Counted from the first letter of the stretch, positions 22,951-35,207 are shown. The stretch is DNA of 64,000 nucleotides from Diadema setosum (GCA_033980235.1 CM067064.1:46001-110000), one strand, 5' to 3'. The notes: a model not told the origin generated them from the letters alone. Program-made: numbers and translations.

Positions 22951-23171
22951 CTGTATACGCCGAATATTTCGCGAGGTTTTTATTTTCGCAAATTTCATGA
23001 GTCAGGTGCTATTCGCGAAATTAAAGACACGCAAAAATATTGACTCTGAGCCCGATGTACATATCTCTGTTCAGTACAGGACTCCACGATTGCGAATTTA
23101 ACCACTCGCGAAATCGTCGGGAATTCCCGAATCGCGAAAATTTAGACTCGCGAAATATATGGCGTATACAG
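22951..23171. mobile_element. 221-bp TA-flanked MITE, copy 2
   Basis: The ends are CTGTATACGCCGAATATTTC and its complement ending TGGCGTATACAG, with TA on both sides (22949-22950, 23172-23173). Length and termini match the copy at 6562-6782. The interior differs but keeps the same ttcgcgaaa motifs. Confidence 0.9.
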
Positions 23172-23173
23172 TA

Positions 23174-24260
23174 AGTTTCGACGTTGATTTCACACGTTTA
23201 TCCTCAATCAAACTCAAAATGAATAACATTGCAAGTTAGAGAATAGTTTCTCTTTCAATTTGCTGTATAAATTTTATCATTTGGTGGCTTCTGAGGTGAG
23301 ATATTGGGATTGTCCTGCAACACTCCCCTGGCAGTTTTGCCACTAAACACATTGTTTACTTAATGCACATCAGGCAGCGATGTCAAAAATTCTTGGCGAG
23401 TTAATAGCACCGTATCAATGACCCTGTAGCAAACCCTAGCAGGCCCAACCGGCTCCTCTTCTCTGATATAACGGCGCAGGTTTTTGTGCAAAAGTGTGCA
23501 AGTTGTGCAGGTTTTATCAGAGTGGTTTGGTCAGGACGGGTGGGTTGTTGAACCTGACCTGATTAGACCTGACTGGATCACCTTTTGTCTGTTTATACCG
23601 AGCTGAAAGGCTGCTCAAGGTTGCTATACCACAAGGCTTTAGAAGATTTATTGCTTAGTATTGAAATGGGCTGTAATATCTTGAGTGTTAATGATCCCAT
23701 GGATGCTCCCTGTACTAACTAGTAATAGGGATCCTTGGTCAGCTATCTGCATGTCTAGTTGCCTACTTGGCTTGGTAAGTTATACTGTATCTTCCGGCCA
23801 GTCTGGCTCATTGCCTCCAACAGACTTCTCAGCACGTTATCATTTTAGCAGGTAGGCCCTGAATGCAGGCGGTAGAGTCTGATGCGCACCAATGCAGGGG
23901 TCTCAATTGATGCGATCAGAAAAACATTAGTGTAATATACAATATGATCACATTGAACACTTATTAGTATTAAAAAGCAAACATACTGGGCTTTTGTGCA
24001 CATTGCCTGTTAATGAGCATAGAGGCAGAGCTAGAATCAGGCTCCATATGTGGAGGCCTGGGCTATAAGTCTTTGTGATCTCAACAAGCATTAAAAAACA
24101 AAAAAAAACAAAAAACAAAAACTCCTTCCATAATGCTGGAAGAACACTGTCTAGAAAAAATGCATGCAAATATGTTTGCTTGCTGTATCTACCACTTCAT
24201 AATGTCTTGATTCTGCAGAACTAAAAACTCACAAAATTAAAATTGTGTGAACATATTGTA
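23174..24260. other. No gene recognised
   Basis: AT-rich sequence with few stops in patches but no protein likeness, and no clear repeats besides A-runs at about 24090-24120. Confidence 0.45.
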
Positions 24261-24282
24261 TTAGGCCAAGTAAAAAAAGAAA

Positions 24283-24510
24283 GTAGTTTCTCGTCAGGGT
24301 TTTTTAAGATCAGTGATGAGGGAGGTCCTTACTATTTGCTATTTTACTATTTTTTTTTAAAACAAAATATATTTTCTCGTCCGGGTTTTTTGACGCAAGT
24401 GATGAGGGAGGTCCTTACTATTTACTATTTTTTTAAACGAAGTAGTTTCTCGTCTGGGTTGTTTGAAAGCAGTAATGAGGGAGGTCCTTACTATTTACTA
24501 TTTTTGATCG
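24283..24510. repeat. Three subterminal tandem units of 73-86 bp
   Basis: Units start at tctcgtc (24289, 24375, 24448). Each ends in gatgagggaggtccttact (with one change in copy three) followed by atttactattt. They lie next to the left end of the 24264-29181 element. Confidence 0.9.
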
Positions 24511-24986
24511 AGCAGCCATGTCAGGCTCCATTTTGGCACTTGGGTGAAGCATGCTCAACATATGAATACAGTGAAATCTCATTAAGAGGTCTGATATAAA
24601 ACAAAACCTTGCATGAATATGACAATTTTACTGGTCCAAGCTCATGTGTTTTGACCCTGATGTAACAAGAAACCCGATATAACAAGGTAGGTTTCATGTT
24701 CCGATGGACTTCATTTAAAAAACAAATTCAGTTTTTCTGATCTTAAAGGATTTGGTTTATTTCAAGGAGAATTTTATGTTGTACCTAACTCATTCATGAA
24801 ATATTACATTGTACTTCCAAGATTTGAAAGGGTGATTTAGAAATTACTGATTCATAACTCGCTAGAATTACTTCTTACACACAACAAACATCCTTCACAA
24901 TCATCGCTAACGTTTAATCACACGGCACTTTCGATTGAAAAAGACTGGTCGACTCGAAAAAAGGCCAACATACTTGCACGATACTT

Positions 24987-25800
24987 ACCGTACCGCGAAA
25001 ATTTTTTCTGTACATGGAAACGCTATGGGACATGAATTATTCATAAGTTGAGCTGAAATTTTGAATTGCGCAAGCGCGTGGACTTCGCTAAAATTCTATA
25101 GCTTGGCCAATTTGTACACGAATGAACGGACTCGCATACTACTAGTATCATGTGTGTTCACTGCGTGCGGGCAACTTTACAAGCTGCGTACAACCTCTAC
25201 AGCCATAGGCTTGGAATTGATGTCACATTACCACTATTCGTACATGCATAAATGGCCAAATAAGAGCTCTTCCAAAATCTTTTGCACGCCCTTTTTGTCG
25301 ATCGGGTACTAGTATTTGTAAATACACCGCTACCACAGTAAGCCTACTTCGTACTTGGCTATGAACATAATGAAGCGGACATGTATTCACAATCGACTTC
25401 TCATTGCTGCCAGTGACTCGAGCATCGCGAGTGCACTTTCGAAATACAACGATAAGATCATTACCAATCCACATGTAAACTAATAATAATAGATCGAACT
25501 TCAGTAGAGTCTAGTTCTGCGTTTTCAAACTGATTAGTCAATTAGACGTACGTGATATTTGAGCGTGATTGTATCCAACGTACAGAGTGCTGTGTGTGTG
25601 CAATGTTATGTTTGTTGTAGAGCTATCGCAAGCGACAGTTCAGTTTCCTGCATCATGCATGCAGTTGTTCAATTCACTGATGATCGGACGAACCTCGTGA
25701 GTGCAGCGCAGTGACATGTTTACGCACGAACGTATGGACATTGACAACACACAAACACATGTCCCATAGCGTTTCCATATACGGAAAAAAATATTCGCTA
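24987..25800. mobile_element. Nested inverted-repeat element of about 0.8 kb
   Basis: GCGAAAATTTTTTCTGTACA followed by tggaaacgctatgggacatg at the left is answered by catgtcccatagcgtttcca and tatacggaaaaaaatattcgc at the right. The arms are about 40 bases. No coding sequence was recognised. It lies within the 24264-29181 element. Confidence 0.8.
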
Positions 25801-25959
25801 CTGGCATAAACGGTGAGCTGAGGCGCCGAGACGTACTGGTAAGTACGTACGTAGACCTACGTAATTTTCAGTGTAAATCGTAGCAGTCGGTACGGAGGAT
25901 TTTCTGAGTTTGCAGCGGGACAACCACCGGATAAAAAGTAGTAAAACAGCCATTCCATT

Positions 25960-28633
25960 GTGACTCGCGTGACATTTATACAAAATTTTGACTTGTTATG
26001 GTTTAATACTTGAAAAATTTATTTTGCAGACCTGTTTAGTTTATATATTTCAATCAAGGTATGGACCCTTCACATTTGTTCATAGAAATTTTTGATGTGA
26101 AGTCATTCTAGTAAGAGATACTTGACTTTTTTTGTTGTGACTCGCGTGACGCGACACTATTGAAGATTTCTGACCTTACTGTACGTAAATGAATTTTCGT
26201 AAGAAAGTACTTGTCCTATGTACACAGAATTTTCTGCATTCAATTTTGAGACATTAAGCGATAAATAGTAAAAATTTTATCAGGCCTTGACTTTTCCTTT
26301 GAACTCAGATGGCATATAAAAAATGTGACTCGCGTGACACATGGGTGTGACTCGCGTGACGAGTATCATTCAGGACCAAAAGTTGAGCCTAATATAATAG
26401 TTTTATTGAGGAAAATGAGCCAAATGTTTAACCTAACATGTTATTTATGGTTAGTTTCATCACACATATCTTTAAAACAAAGAAATCATCTAACTCCAAT
26501 CTCTGATGGAATCATGGGAGCTCATAGCACATTTAATGCATAAAACATCCAGCAAAAAATTAACTTGACCCTCTTTTTTTCCTTGTCAAATCAAGAGTTC
26601 TGGGAAATCATTCTTTTTCAATGAATTTTTTTTTCTCTCTTATTTACTAGAACTGTATCAACTAGTCTTCTATTCAAAATGAATCAAATTTAAACTTTCT
26701 TTAGGTTAGCTTGCATATTTGCTTATGGATTTATATGAATCCATGTAAGCTCCTTTTGAAACAAAGTTATTTTGATGCACAAAGAATCCTCACTTCTTAT
26801 AACAGATAATGTTCACACATACTGATACTCTTTTTCTTTATCTACCATTACTGAGTCTGATGTGAAGAATGATCACCATGTTTTGCTTATTTAATCATAG
26901 CAAACTATATGATACAGTATATACTTTATTAAGTTTTCTTTGCCAAAGTGTCTTCTGTAGTTTGAGAAAGTTTGTCACTGCTTCGTGGAGACAGTTTTCA
27001 TGCCTAGTTTGTTGGGGCCATTTTATTTTTATTTTTAAGACTCAATCTTTTCATTCATTTGAAGTCTCCTATTGTTGACAAGATATGGCTGCTGTAATTT
27101 GCATTAGATGTCAGATTCAGGCTGCCATGGCTCTTTTATCCAGCCAGTGGAATATATTCCCCTTTTCTCTAGGTGACTTAAAGTAATTGTCATTTCTGAC
27201 CACTTAGGAGGCTTGTGCCAGAGATGCAGCGGGATGCTTTCTGCTGAAGGCAGTTGCCACCATCAGCCAATTGCAGGCCCAATGGTATCCTCATTTCCTC
27301 CATCATTATGGCCATTATTGGATAGATCACCACTGCTTCTTTGAGAAGTGAACCTTTTTGCGACAAGATATTCACTTTTTGAAGGTGATATATCGAAGGG
27401 ATGATTAAATTATGTGGTGCAGCTATATTCCAAAGATAACAGGCAGGTACAAACCCTCAGAACAATCTTCACCTTCCCTTTGATTGTGATGAAAGTTGTA
27501 GGAAGAGTTTAACGAATTACAGCAAGACAAAATTCCTCAGCAGTGGAGATAGAGCACAAGATTTGATTTTTCACATAGCCGCAGCTCTGTCACTTCAGGC
27601 TTGCTCCACTCAACTGGATCTTTCCCTTGACTTGTAGTGCTGAAATTCCACACTACATTGTAGGTCAATGTTGTGTTTCTCCATTCAGCATAGGTAGGGC
27701 ACTGATAACAAAGCTATTTTGAATTGGCTTGCAGGACCATATAACCATATTTTGACTAATGCACTTCACTGCTGACCACTTAAAGAAGTTCATCAAAAAA
27801 ATCTACAGTCTACAACATAATACTGTTTTGTCATGGTCTATTAACGTACATTGTAGGCCTCATCATTGATGATGACTTGTAATAATTTTCTCCTGGGGTC
27901 ACATGATTGATGTATATGTAGAGAGCTATTTGCACCTGATTCCAAATGGCAGATTGGACTTTATCTTAACTGGAGCATGAATGATTCTCAGCGAAGCCAA
28001 TTTGGAGTACAGCAAAATCTGAGGGAAGATTTGAAGCAATTTTCTTGTCATCTTCATACAATGTAATTTGCTGATTGTTGCCACTTTATGAAGCAATGTT
28101 TTAAGAACTTCACAGAAGTGGAGCTGACATACAGTACAAGTAGATGTAATTTGCATGAAGAGTTCCTGATGCATTTTACTTTTTTATTGATGAGGAGGCC
28201 ACCCACCTCCTACCAGTTTTTCTACTGATCAACCAGACGAAAGCTGACAATCCAATTAGCTTTTCATTACTTATTATAACACTACTTATTTACCAATTAA
28301 CATAACAAATTTACTTTTACTGGGAAAATTAAACATATTACATGATTTAGTTTCAAGGCAGAATTTATTTTTTTAAATCTCAATCATTCTGGTCTTAAAT
28401 TTTCTCAAACTTGTAAACCGTGACTCGCGTGACAACCCTAAGAAATCCTTGCGTGACTCGCGTGACACAAATGTTCTGGTGTTTTTTACAATGAAGGGGT
28501 TTACAAATGGAAACCTTATTTTCTGGTATGATTGAGGACTCTTAGATCCTCATTATTCATCAGCTAGAATTCATATAGTCTACTACTCTTTAAGCAATCT
28601 AAAATTTAGACTTATTTTTGTGACTCGCGTGAC
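25960..28633 (+). repeat. Seven exact dispersed copies of GTGACTCGCGTGAC
   Basis: Identical 14-mers occur at 25960-25973, 26137-26150, 26325-26338, 26347-26360, 28420-28433, 28453-28466 and 28620-28633, all in the same orientation. Flanking bases differ from copy to copy, so this is not an ordinary tandem repeat. Internally the word is a direct repeat of GTGAC at a 9-base step. The copies form two groups about 2.06 kb apart. I saw no copy elsewhere in the window in either orientation. Confidence 0.95.
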
Positions 28634-29438
28634 ACATTTCGAGGGTGTTTTCAATCGAAAATATTGCCAAACCCATTACATATAAATGAAAAAAACAACT
28701 TGATATGGTAAAATGGGTATACAATAAGACCTTGCATCAAAAAATTATGAATCTATAAATAATAGTTCTAACATGCCTTAAATAGTGAAATCAAAAAAAG
28801 TACCAAAGAGGCATCATTTTTGTAGCAAATGTGATCTTTGTTCTGGGAGGTGTAACTCGGCTGTTAGGAAGTGAAAAGCAGTAAAAAATTAGATTTACAC
28901 CCTTTGATCATATACCTACCCAAATATGAATGCTCTTTCTTAATTGCTTGAACTTGAAATTTTAAGGTCCTGGTGTCTAGTTACATGGAATGGCTGAAAA
29001 TTATATCAAAAAAAATGATGCGGCAATCAAAACGGGGTGCAGGCGGGGACGAGAAACAACAGTTTTTGATACTTTTAAAGCCAATTTTCAAAAATAGCAA
29101 AATAGCAAAATAAGAAGCATGCCGCGGCCAAAATAGGTGCGCACGAGGAAGAGCAACTACTAGATCTTTTTTTACTTGGCCTTACAAAGGAACAGGTTAA
29201 TGCATGTCGTTCAAGTTACGTATGCAGTATATCTGTGGTATGTACATGATACACGTGTATACATTGTAGTATCATGTCTTTAAGTGGACGAATTGGTAAT
29301 GAACTGAATCATGACAGAAACTTGCAATCCTTCAGTTTTGCAACAGTTTTATTGCAATCAGTTTTTAAAGTGCAATATCCACAACATGCATGGCTAACTG
29401 GCTATTCCTGGTTATTTGCTGTTGTGCATAGGTTCCTG

Positions 29439-29470
<32 letters not shown>

Positions 29471-30241
29471 TATTTAAGAGAGACCAGAGAAGTAACTGAT
29501 ATGGAAGAGAAGAGCCTTGTGATTTCAATAGCCTGATGGTAGGACCTTGCATGTTTTGTTTTGTTTTGTTTTTTCCTTTTGTCAGGTTATGAGCTGTGAA
29601 TCAATTAGGCATGCGCTAGGCTATAATGCTATCCCTTCACCGTGTGCCTATACAATTGTACTTCCTTGTGGGGTCATTTCATGCCTGTATTACAATCCTT
29701 GTGAAAAGCTTCTTCCTTGTACTCTGAATAAGAGATTCAGTAACGGTCTGCATTTTGCATGTCAGGACTCATGTTGGATGTTCATGATATAATGTTTTTT
29801 GTCTTCTTTTCACTGGTGTAAATGCTTTTTACATTGTACAGCAGAAAATGAAAGGATGCATCACAAGAACTTTCCATGTTTTTTTTAATTTAAAAAAAAA
29901 AAGTGAAATAGCACGGAGAGATGACATGTACAGGGTGAAGTTCTTGATGCTGTTAATTGATTGAGACATTATTTGAAACTACTTCCTGTTGCACAATTGT
30001 AACAGGAATTAGACATTTAAATTGACATTTGTATTCTATGAAGGTTGCATATTATGATCATCTTGATGATATTCCTCTTGATACATGCACATGAATATTT
30101 CCATTTCTTGAAAATTGTTACACATGACTATGACACATGAAGATAAATGAAGTTCATGTCCAGTATAAGAGTTATGAATTATTTTACTTTCTGATGTGAT
30201 ATAAAATGTCTGTAAATAGTTTTTGTATGCTTGTTTGTTTA

Positions 30242-30242
<1 letters not shown>

Positions 30243-30272
<30 letters not shown>
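30243..30272. repeat. (GT)n microsatellite
   Basis: About 15 GT units in a row, preceded by tttgtttatt. Confidence 0.97.
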
Positions 30273-30274
<2 letters not shown>

Positions 30275-30572
30275 CCTGTGTACTTAGGATTTGACAGTCC
30301 TTATCCACATGGACTCCATGCTTTTTTGTTACATTCCAGTGTATGACTGTGTGGGTTCTGTGTACATTGAAATAGAAACACAATCAACTAATGTATGGTC
30401 TAAAGTAGTCTCATTAAATATATATCATAAAAATATCACAAATGGCAGAGTTGCAGCAGCACTTTGTTCCCATCAGAACAAAGGCAGATCTGATCTGATA
30501 AATCTTGCAGGCAGTCATGGCTCTCATTTGTAACCAGGACATGTACTGCACATTGTTGCTTCTCGATCTGGA

Positions 30573-30595
30573 TCTAACCCTAACCCTAACCCTTA
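30573..30595. repeat. Short telomere-like repeat (CCCTAA)3
   Basis: The sequence ctaaccctaaccctaaccct is three units of the animal telomere repeat, far from any chromosome end that can be inferred. It is too short to be a remnant telomere with confidence. Confidence 0.85.
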
Positions 30596-30783
30596 GTCCT
30601 GACGTGCCATGGTTGCCGATCAGGGACTAAGAAGCGCGAGAAAAACAATTTATTTAGTCATTTAAGTTCTTGTAGTACCATAATGTGTTACACCAAGAAA
30701 CTGCCAATGATATGTACTGGTAGCTGATTAGCATAGCCATCGTTTCCACTATGAGTATACTTACAATGTACATTGGCAAATTT

Positions 30784-31236
30784 TTAGTATATACATGATT
30801 TTTCAACTAGATGTATTTTTCTCGCGTCGGGAAAATCCGTGGCGAGCACACCCTCTGCGAAATTATGTGTATGGATCAAAAGTCTCATTGATAAACCAAG
30901 CGTGTGTTTGTGGTTGAATCTGCGTGTATTGTCTATGCGGTTCCACTCGTATTGTTCTGCTTGGATGCTGTCCTGCAGGAAGCTGCTTTCATTTTGTCCC
31001 TCAAAGAGGGTCAGCTTTCGTTCGTCAGTCAAGTCTTTCATCCTTTTGTTTTGGTGAACTTCACTAATCGTCCCCACGCTAGCATACAAAAGAAGAAAAC
31101 GCTTTTGTTCTTGTCTATGCACGTGTACAGTGAATGGAAAGTAGACCTGTAAACTACGCTGCTTGGTACCACACCTAGGTCCTAATTTGTTTTGGCGTGA
31201 TCGTCGTCTCCTAGTTCGAAGCGAAATGAAAATCAA
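30784..31236 (-). CDS. Unrecognised 150-codon open frame
   Basis: This is the longest intact frame in the window apart from a LINE remnant. It starts with ATG and codes a basic, Gln- and His-containing protein (SLRTRRRRSRQNK near the start; DSIQAEQYEWNRIDNTRRF in the middle; DFPDARKIHLVEKSC near the end). I see no signal peptide, membrane segment or known motif. Some overlapping frames run on the other strand. In AT-rich DNA a 150-codon frame is somewhat longer than chance would give in 64 kb, but not decisive. It could be a single-exon gene, an exon, or chance. Confidence 0.22.
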   Translation of the reverse strand: MIFISLRTRRRRSRQNKLGPRCGTKQRSLQVYFPFTVHVHRQEQKRFLLLYASVGTISEVHQNKRMKDLTDERKLTLFEGQNESSFLQDSIQAEQYEWNRIDNTRRFNHKHTLGLSMRLLIHTHNFAEGVLATDFPDARKIHLVEKSCIY

Positions 31237-31794
31237 AGTAAAAATCTAGTATTTAGGAATTCCAGACAGAATATAGAGAGTTAGAGATGAACATTATTTT
31301 GTTTAGTTCAGTTTCAGAATTGTAGGCAGCGTTCACAAGGCGCGAAGAGAGTTGTTTTGAGCGACGACATGCAAATAGTGCAAGTACTAATCAATGCTCA
31401 TTTTGACCCAAAACCGATTTGTCTCAAACTTACGAAAGTGACTGGAAATAAACCTATGTGTTTTATGTGATTTTGGCGCAAGCTGGCTGTATTGGTTTTG
31501 ATACATCTCCACGGATACGAAAGTGCATTACAGTCAACCTCGGATACCTCGAATTCATCGGGACTCAAGAAAATGGTTCGAGGTACGCGAATTTCGAGGT
31601 ACGCATACGTCGAATTTTCTTCTACTTATCCGAAGTTTATCGTTGTTCAACATGGTATCTGTTGTAGTGCCTACTGATTGTTTGCATGCTTGTCAATTGG
31701 AATTGAATCGACTTATGTGAATGAATTGAATGAAAATTGGAATTGAAATGAAAATTTCAGAAATAAAGATTTTGGTGGCCCGATCGCGCCACCA

Positions 31795-34115
31795 AAAAAA
31801 GATTCGGATGTTAGCCTTTACTTTTGAAAATGAATAGCGGTAACAATTGGCTACGTAAGATGCTAAATTAAATGTCAGATGTTTGCTTTTAATTTTGGAA
31901 ATGAATAACGGTAATATTCGACTCGGTATGATACTAATATAAATGTCGGATGTTTGCTAATACACATGTACGTTTGGAAATGAATGACGATAAGACTCAG
32001 CTCCGTATGGTGCTAAAACTAATGTCAGATATTTGATTTTGCGTTCGAAAATGAACAAGGATAACATTCGGCTCCGGAAGACGCTGGAATAAATGTCGAA
32101 TATTTGCTATGACGTTCGGAAATGAAAAACTAATATTCAACTCCGTACGATGGTTTGATAAATGTCGGGTGTTTCCTTATACAGTACTCTCCGCATAATC
32201 GGGTAGGCTCTAGCAGAGCGTTTCTTACCCAATTAAGCGGAGTACCCGACTAACAGAAGAACACGTCTCATTCACAATTGACACACATAATGTGTATGCA
32301 CATAATGCATTGTACACTGCACCAAACACCTACACTGTATGCTTCAGCTTGCACAACACATTATACTTATACCTCACATTTGCTCAGTCACGAGCAAAAA
32401 TTTACACTCTTTTTATGGACAAATAAGTTTTCAGAAAACTTTGTCGTTTGGATATGGACTCCTCGCTAACAAGCAGGCGTTTTCCGAAATGAACACTTCT
32501 ATCACGTAGAACGTCGGGTTACTTTTCGATAAGTGAATGCATGGGAAAAGCAAAATTATGAAGCTGGTGCATGACATCCGTTGCAAACTTCTCGTGTTGT
32601 AAAATGTTGTTGCGGAGCCAGGGAGGAGCTCAAGTGTGTTCAACTCCTGACTGACTATGCAATTGGAATGCCAGCTACATGTGTAATGTTCGTGTACATG
32701 TGGCAAGTCGGTACTGGTACAAGTGTTTTCATGCTTAGGCTAATTACTCGCAAAATGATCGGTCTTCTTAGCAGATTAAGCACAGAATGCGATTAGCCGT
32801 GGAAATTTTGACATTCGTGGTTTCTTAAAGTATTATAGGGCCTATCTGCGATAAAATGTGGGTAGAAATTAGCTTAGACGAAAATTATTTACCCGTTTAT
32901 GCGGAGAGGCAACCCGATTATCAGGTAATTTTAATGTGCATTGGAACTGATTTTGACATTTCTACCCAATTAAACGGAGTACCCATTTAAGCGATACCCG
33001 ATTACGCGGAGAGTACTGTACTTTCGAAAGGAAATAGCAATACCATTCGGCTCCGGAAGATGCTCGCTTTTATGTTTGAATAGCAGTAATATTCTGCTCC
33101 ATACGATGCTGAAATAACTTTCTGATGTTTGCTTTTAAATTTCGAAATGAATAACAGTAACATTCAACTGCGTTCAATGGTAAAATTAATGTTTGATGTT
33201 TGCTTTGACGTTTGTTAATGAGTAACAATAATATTCAACTCCTAACGATGATAAAATAAATGCTGTATGTTTGTTTTTACATTTGAAAGTAAATTGCAAT
33301 ATTAACATTTAGCTCCGGAAGATGCTAAAATAAATGTCGAATGTTTGCTTTGATGTTGTGAAATAATAACAATAATATCAAACTCCGTACGATGATAAAA
33401 TAAATGCCGTATGTTTGCTTTTACGTTAGAAAGCAAATGGCAATAACATTCAGCTCCGGAAGTTATCAAAATACATGTCGAATGATTGCTTTTACGTTTG
33501 GCATGTTTGGAAGTGAATGGCGGTAACATTCTGCCCCATACGATGTTAAAAAAATATTGGATATTTGCTATTACATTTCGAAATGAATAACAGTAATTCA
33601 GCTACGTTTGATGGTAAATAAATGTCTGATGTTTGCCTTGACGTTCAAAAATGAAAAACAGTAACATTCGGCTCCGTACAATGATAAAATAATTGTCAGA
33701 TGATTCATTTCACTTTCGGAAGTGGACAGCAGTACCTTTCGGCTCCGGATACGATAATAAAATAAATGTCGGATGTTTGAAATGAGTAACAGTAATATTC
33801 TGCTCTGTACGATGCAAAAATAAATAACAGATTGTTGCTTTTACATTTGGAAATGATTTACGGTATTAATCCACTCAGTTAGATGCTAAAACAAATAGCG
33901 GATGTTTGCTTTCACGTTTGGAAATGGATAAGGATAGCATTCAGCTCCGCCAAGATGCTAAAATGAATGTCGGTTGTTTGCTTTTACATTTAAAAATGAT
34001 TAATGGTTATATTCGGCTCCGTAAGGTGCTAACATACTAATATATGTTGGGTGATTGCTTTTACAATAAGAAATGAATAACGGTAACTTTCGGATGCTGA
34101 TAAATGTCAGCAAAT
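31795..34115. repeat. Tandem array of about 71-bp units, roughly 20 copies
   Basis: The unit runs gtttgcttttacgttcggaa, atgaataacggtaac, attcggctccgtacgatgct, aaaataaatgtcggat. The best-kept units are 71 bases. About five units lie before the nested element and about 15 after it. Units are well diverged (gctccggaag versus gctccgtacg variants), so the array is old. Two subtypes, one with ggaag and one with gtacg, appear to alternate in places. Confidence 0.93.
32182..33018. mobile_element. Nested TA element (837 bp) inside the 71-bp array
   Basis: CAGTACTCTCCGCATAATCG and the complement ending GATTACGCGGAGAGTACTG are flanked by TA (32180-32181, 33019-33020). When it is removed, the flanks join as gtttccttaTActttcgaaa, a normal unit of the surrounding array. 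This shows that the duplication is TA and the array came first. It is a Tigger/pogo-like non-autonomous element. Confidence 0.93.
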
Positions 34116-34990
34116 GCTCCCACTTTCTCATTTCAAACGTAAGTTTTAACCTCCTAGTATAAGCATCAACTTTTTTATTAATCTCTACGCCTTATTGCTA
34201 AATCTTAAAACACAGAATAAGATGATTGAATTTTCTAGTCATTTGTTTAAGACATGGGCATCTGTATTACTTCAAAAATGCTTAATATTCATTTTTCTAT
34301 GTTTAGTAGGACCGATTTAGTTTTTTTAATGTTTTTCCCATTTTTTGTTTGTTTGTTTTTTTTTTTTTGCTTCAGCAGATTTTACTTTCGACCACCAAAA
34401 AATAAAAATCGATGACATAATGGTGACCCGATAAAGTCAGTGTGGAGCCCTGTCTATTCCATTCTTTATCATGCTCGGCCTATACTTCCAGATCATATAC
34501 CACACTATTTTCATAATCGCATTGCTGGAAAAAAAAAATCCAGTGCTTGCGTTCTCGGGGAAGAATAAATGAAACAAACTTCGTGAAAGGCCAAAAAAAA
34601 AGTTAAAATACATGTATAGGCACTTCGCATGAGATTGCAGTGGACCGTGATTAATGCCAAAGATACAAACCGAAGCAGGTGCGCCACGACGGTTAAGAAA
34701 TCTACGCGCACAGTATGACTACTCGGTATCACGATCAAAAATCAGAACACAGTGGTTAAAGAAAAGAGCGTAGTGTTAACGTTAGCACCCCATTGGCACG
34801 GGTGTTATGTGCATATCGTGTACGTGTGTAGTAGGTAGGTGTTGGGGGGTTTTTCTTGTCAGCTGTGTAGGCCTACCGGGTATTTCTTTGGGCGCGCGAT
34901 TGTTAAGAATATTTACAGTCGAGTGTGAAAAGATTTGTGACATGTCTCCGCTGTCCACGCGTGCTTAATCGGAGATGCTGAGTGATGTTG
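34116..34990. other. Right part of the Tigger-like element, no gene
   Basis: Follows the tandem array inside the 31531-35205 element. It is AT-rich with several poly-T runs and carries no recognised frame. Confidence 0.5.
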
Positions 34991-35207
34991 CAATTTCGAT
35001 TCGAGCAACATGCTGGGAAAAACAATAAGTTTATTAAGATCGGGACATTAGATTTCACTTCGAGGTAACCGAACTTCGAGTTATTTTCTTCGGGCTACGC
35101 GAATTTTAATACACGGAAACTCCATAGGAACAATCGGGACTTTCATTTTGCACCCGAGGTAAGTGATATTCGGCTTATCCGACGTCGAGGTATCTGAGGT
35201 TGACTGT

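Larger units (their letters stand above)
24264..29181. mobile_element. 4.9-kb element with GGCCAAGT ends and TTA duplication (Harbinger-like)
   Basis: GGCCAAGTAAAAAAAGA begins at 24264 and its complement ends at 29181. TTA flanks each end (24261-24263, 29182-29184). A 3-bp TWA duplication with short GC-rich tips is typical of PIF/Harbinger elements. Subterminal tttctcgtc words occur at the left (24288, 24374, 24447) and acgagaaac at the right (29049). Tandem units with agggaggtccttactattt lie at the left. No transposase frame was recognised, so it is non-autonomous or misassigned. Nested material includes 24987-25800 and a Tigger-like end at 24571. Confidence 0.7.
29185..30783. other. AT-rich DNA with simple repeats, no gene recognised
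   Basis: Contains (TTTTG)n at 29440-29466 and 29555-29575, (GT)n at 30243-30272 and a telomere-like word at 30575-30594. No convincing reading frame was seen. Confidence 0.5.
31531..35205. mobile_element. Tigger/pogo-like element (3.67 kb) with tandem-repeat core
   Basis: The left end CAGTCAACCTCGGATACCTC and the right complement ending GTATCTGAGGTTGACTG are flanked by TA (31529-31530, 35206-35207). Subterminal words (ttcgaggtacgcg at the left, acttcgagttatt and ctacgcgaatttt at the right) echo the ends. The interior is largely the 71-bp tandem array at 31795-34115, with a nested element at 32182-33018. No transposase was found. Confidence 0.87.
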
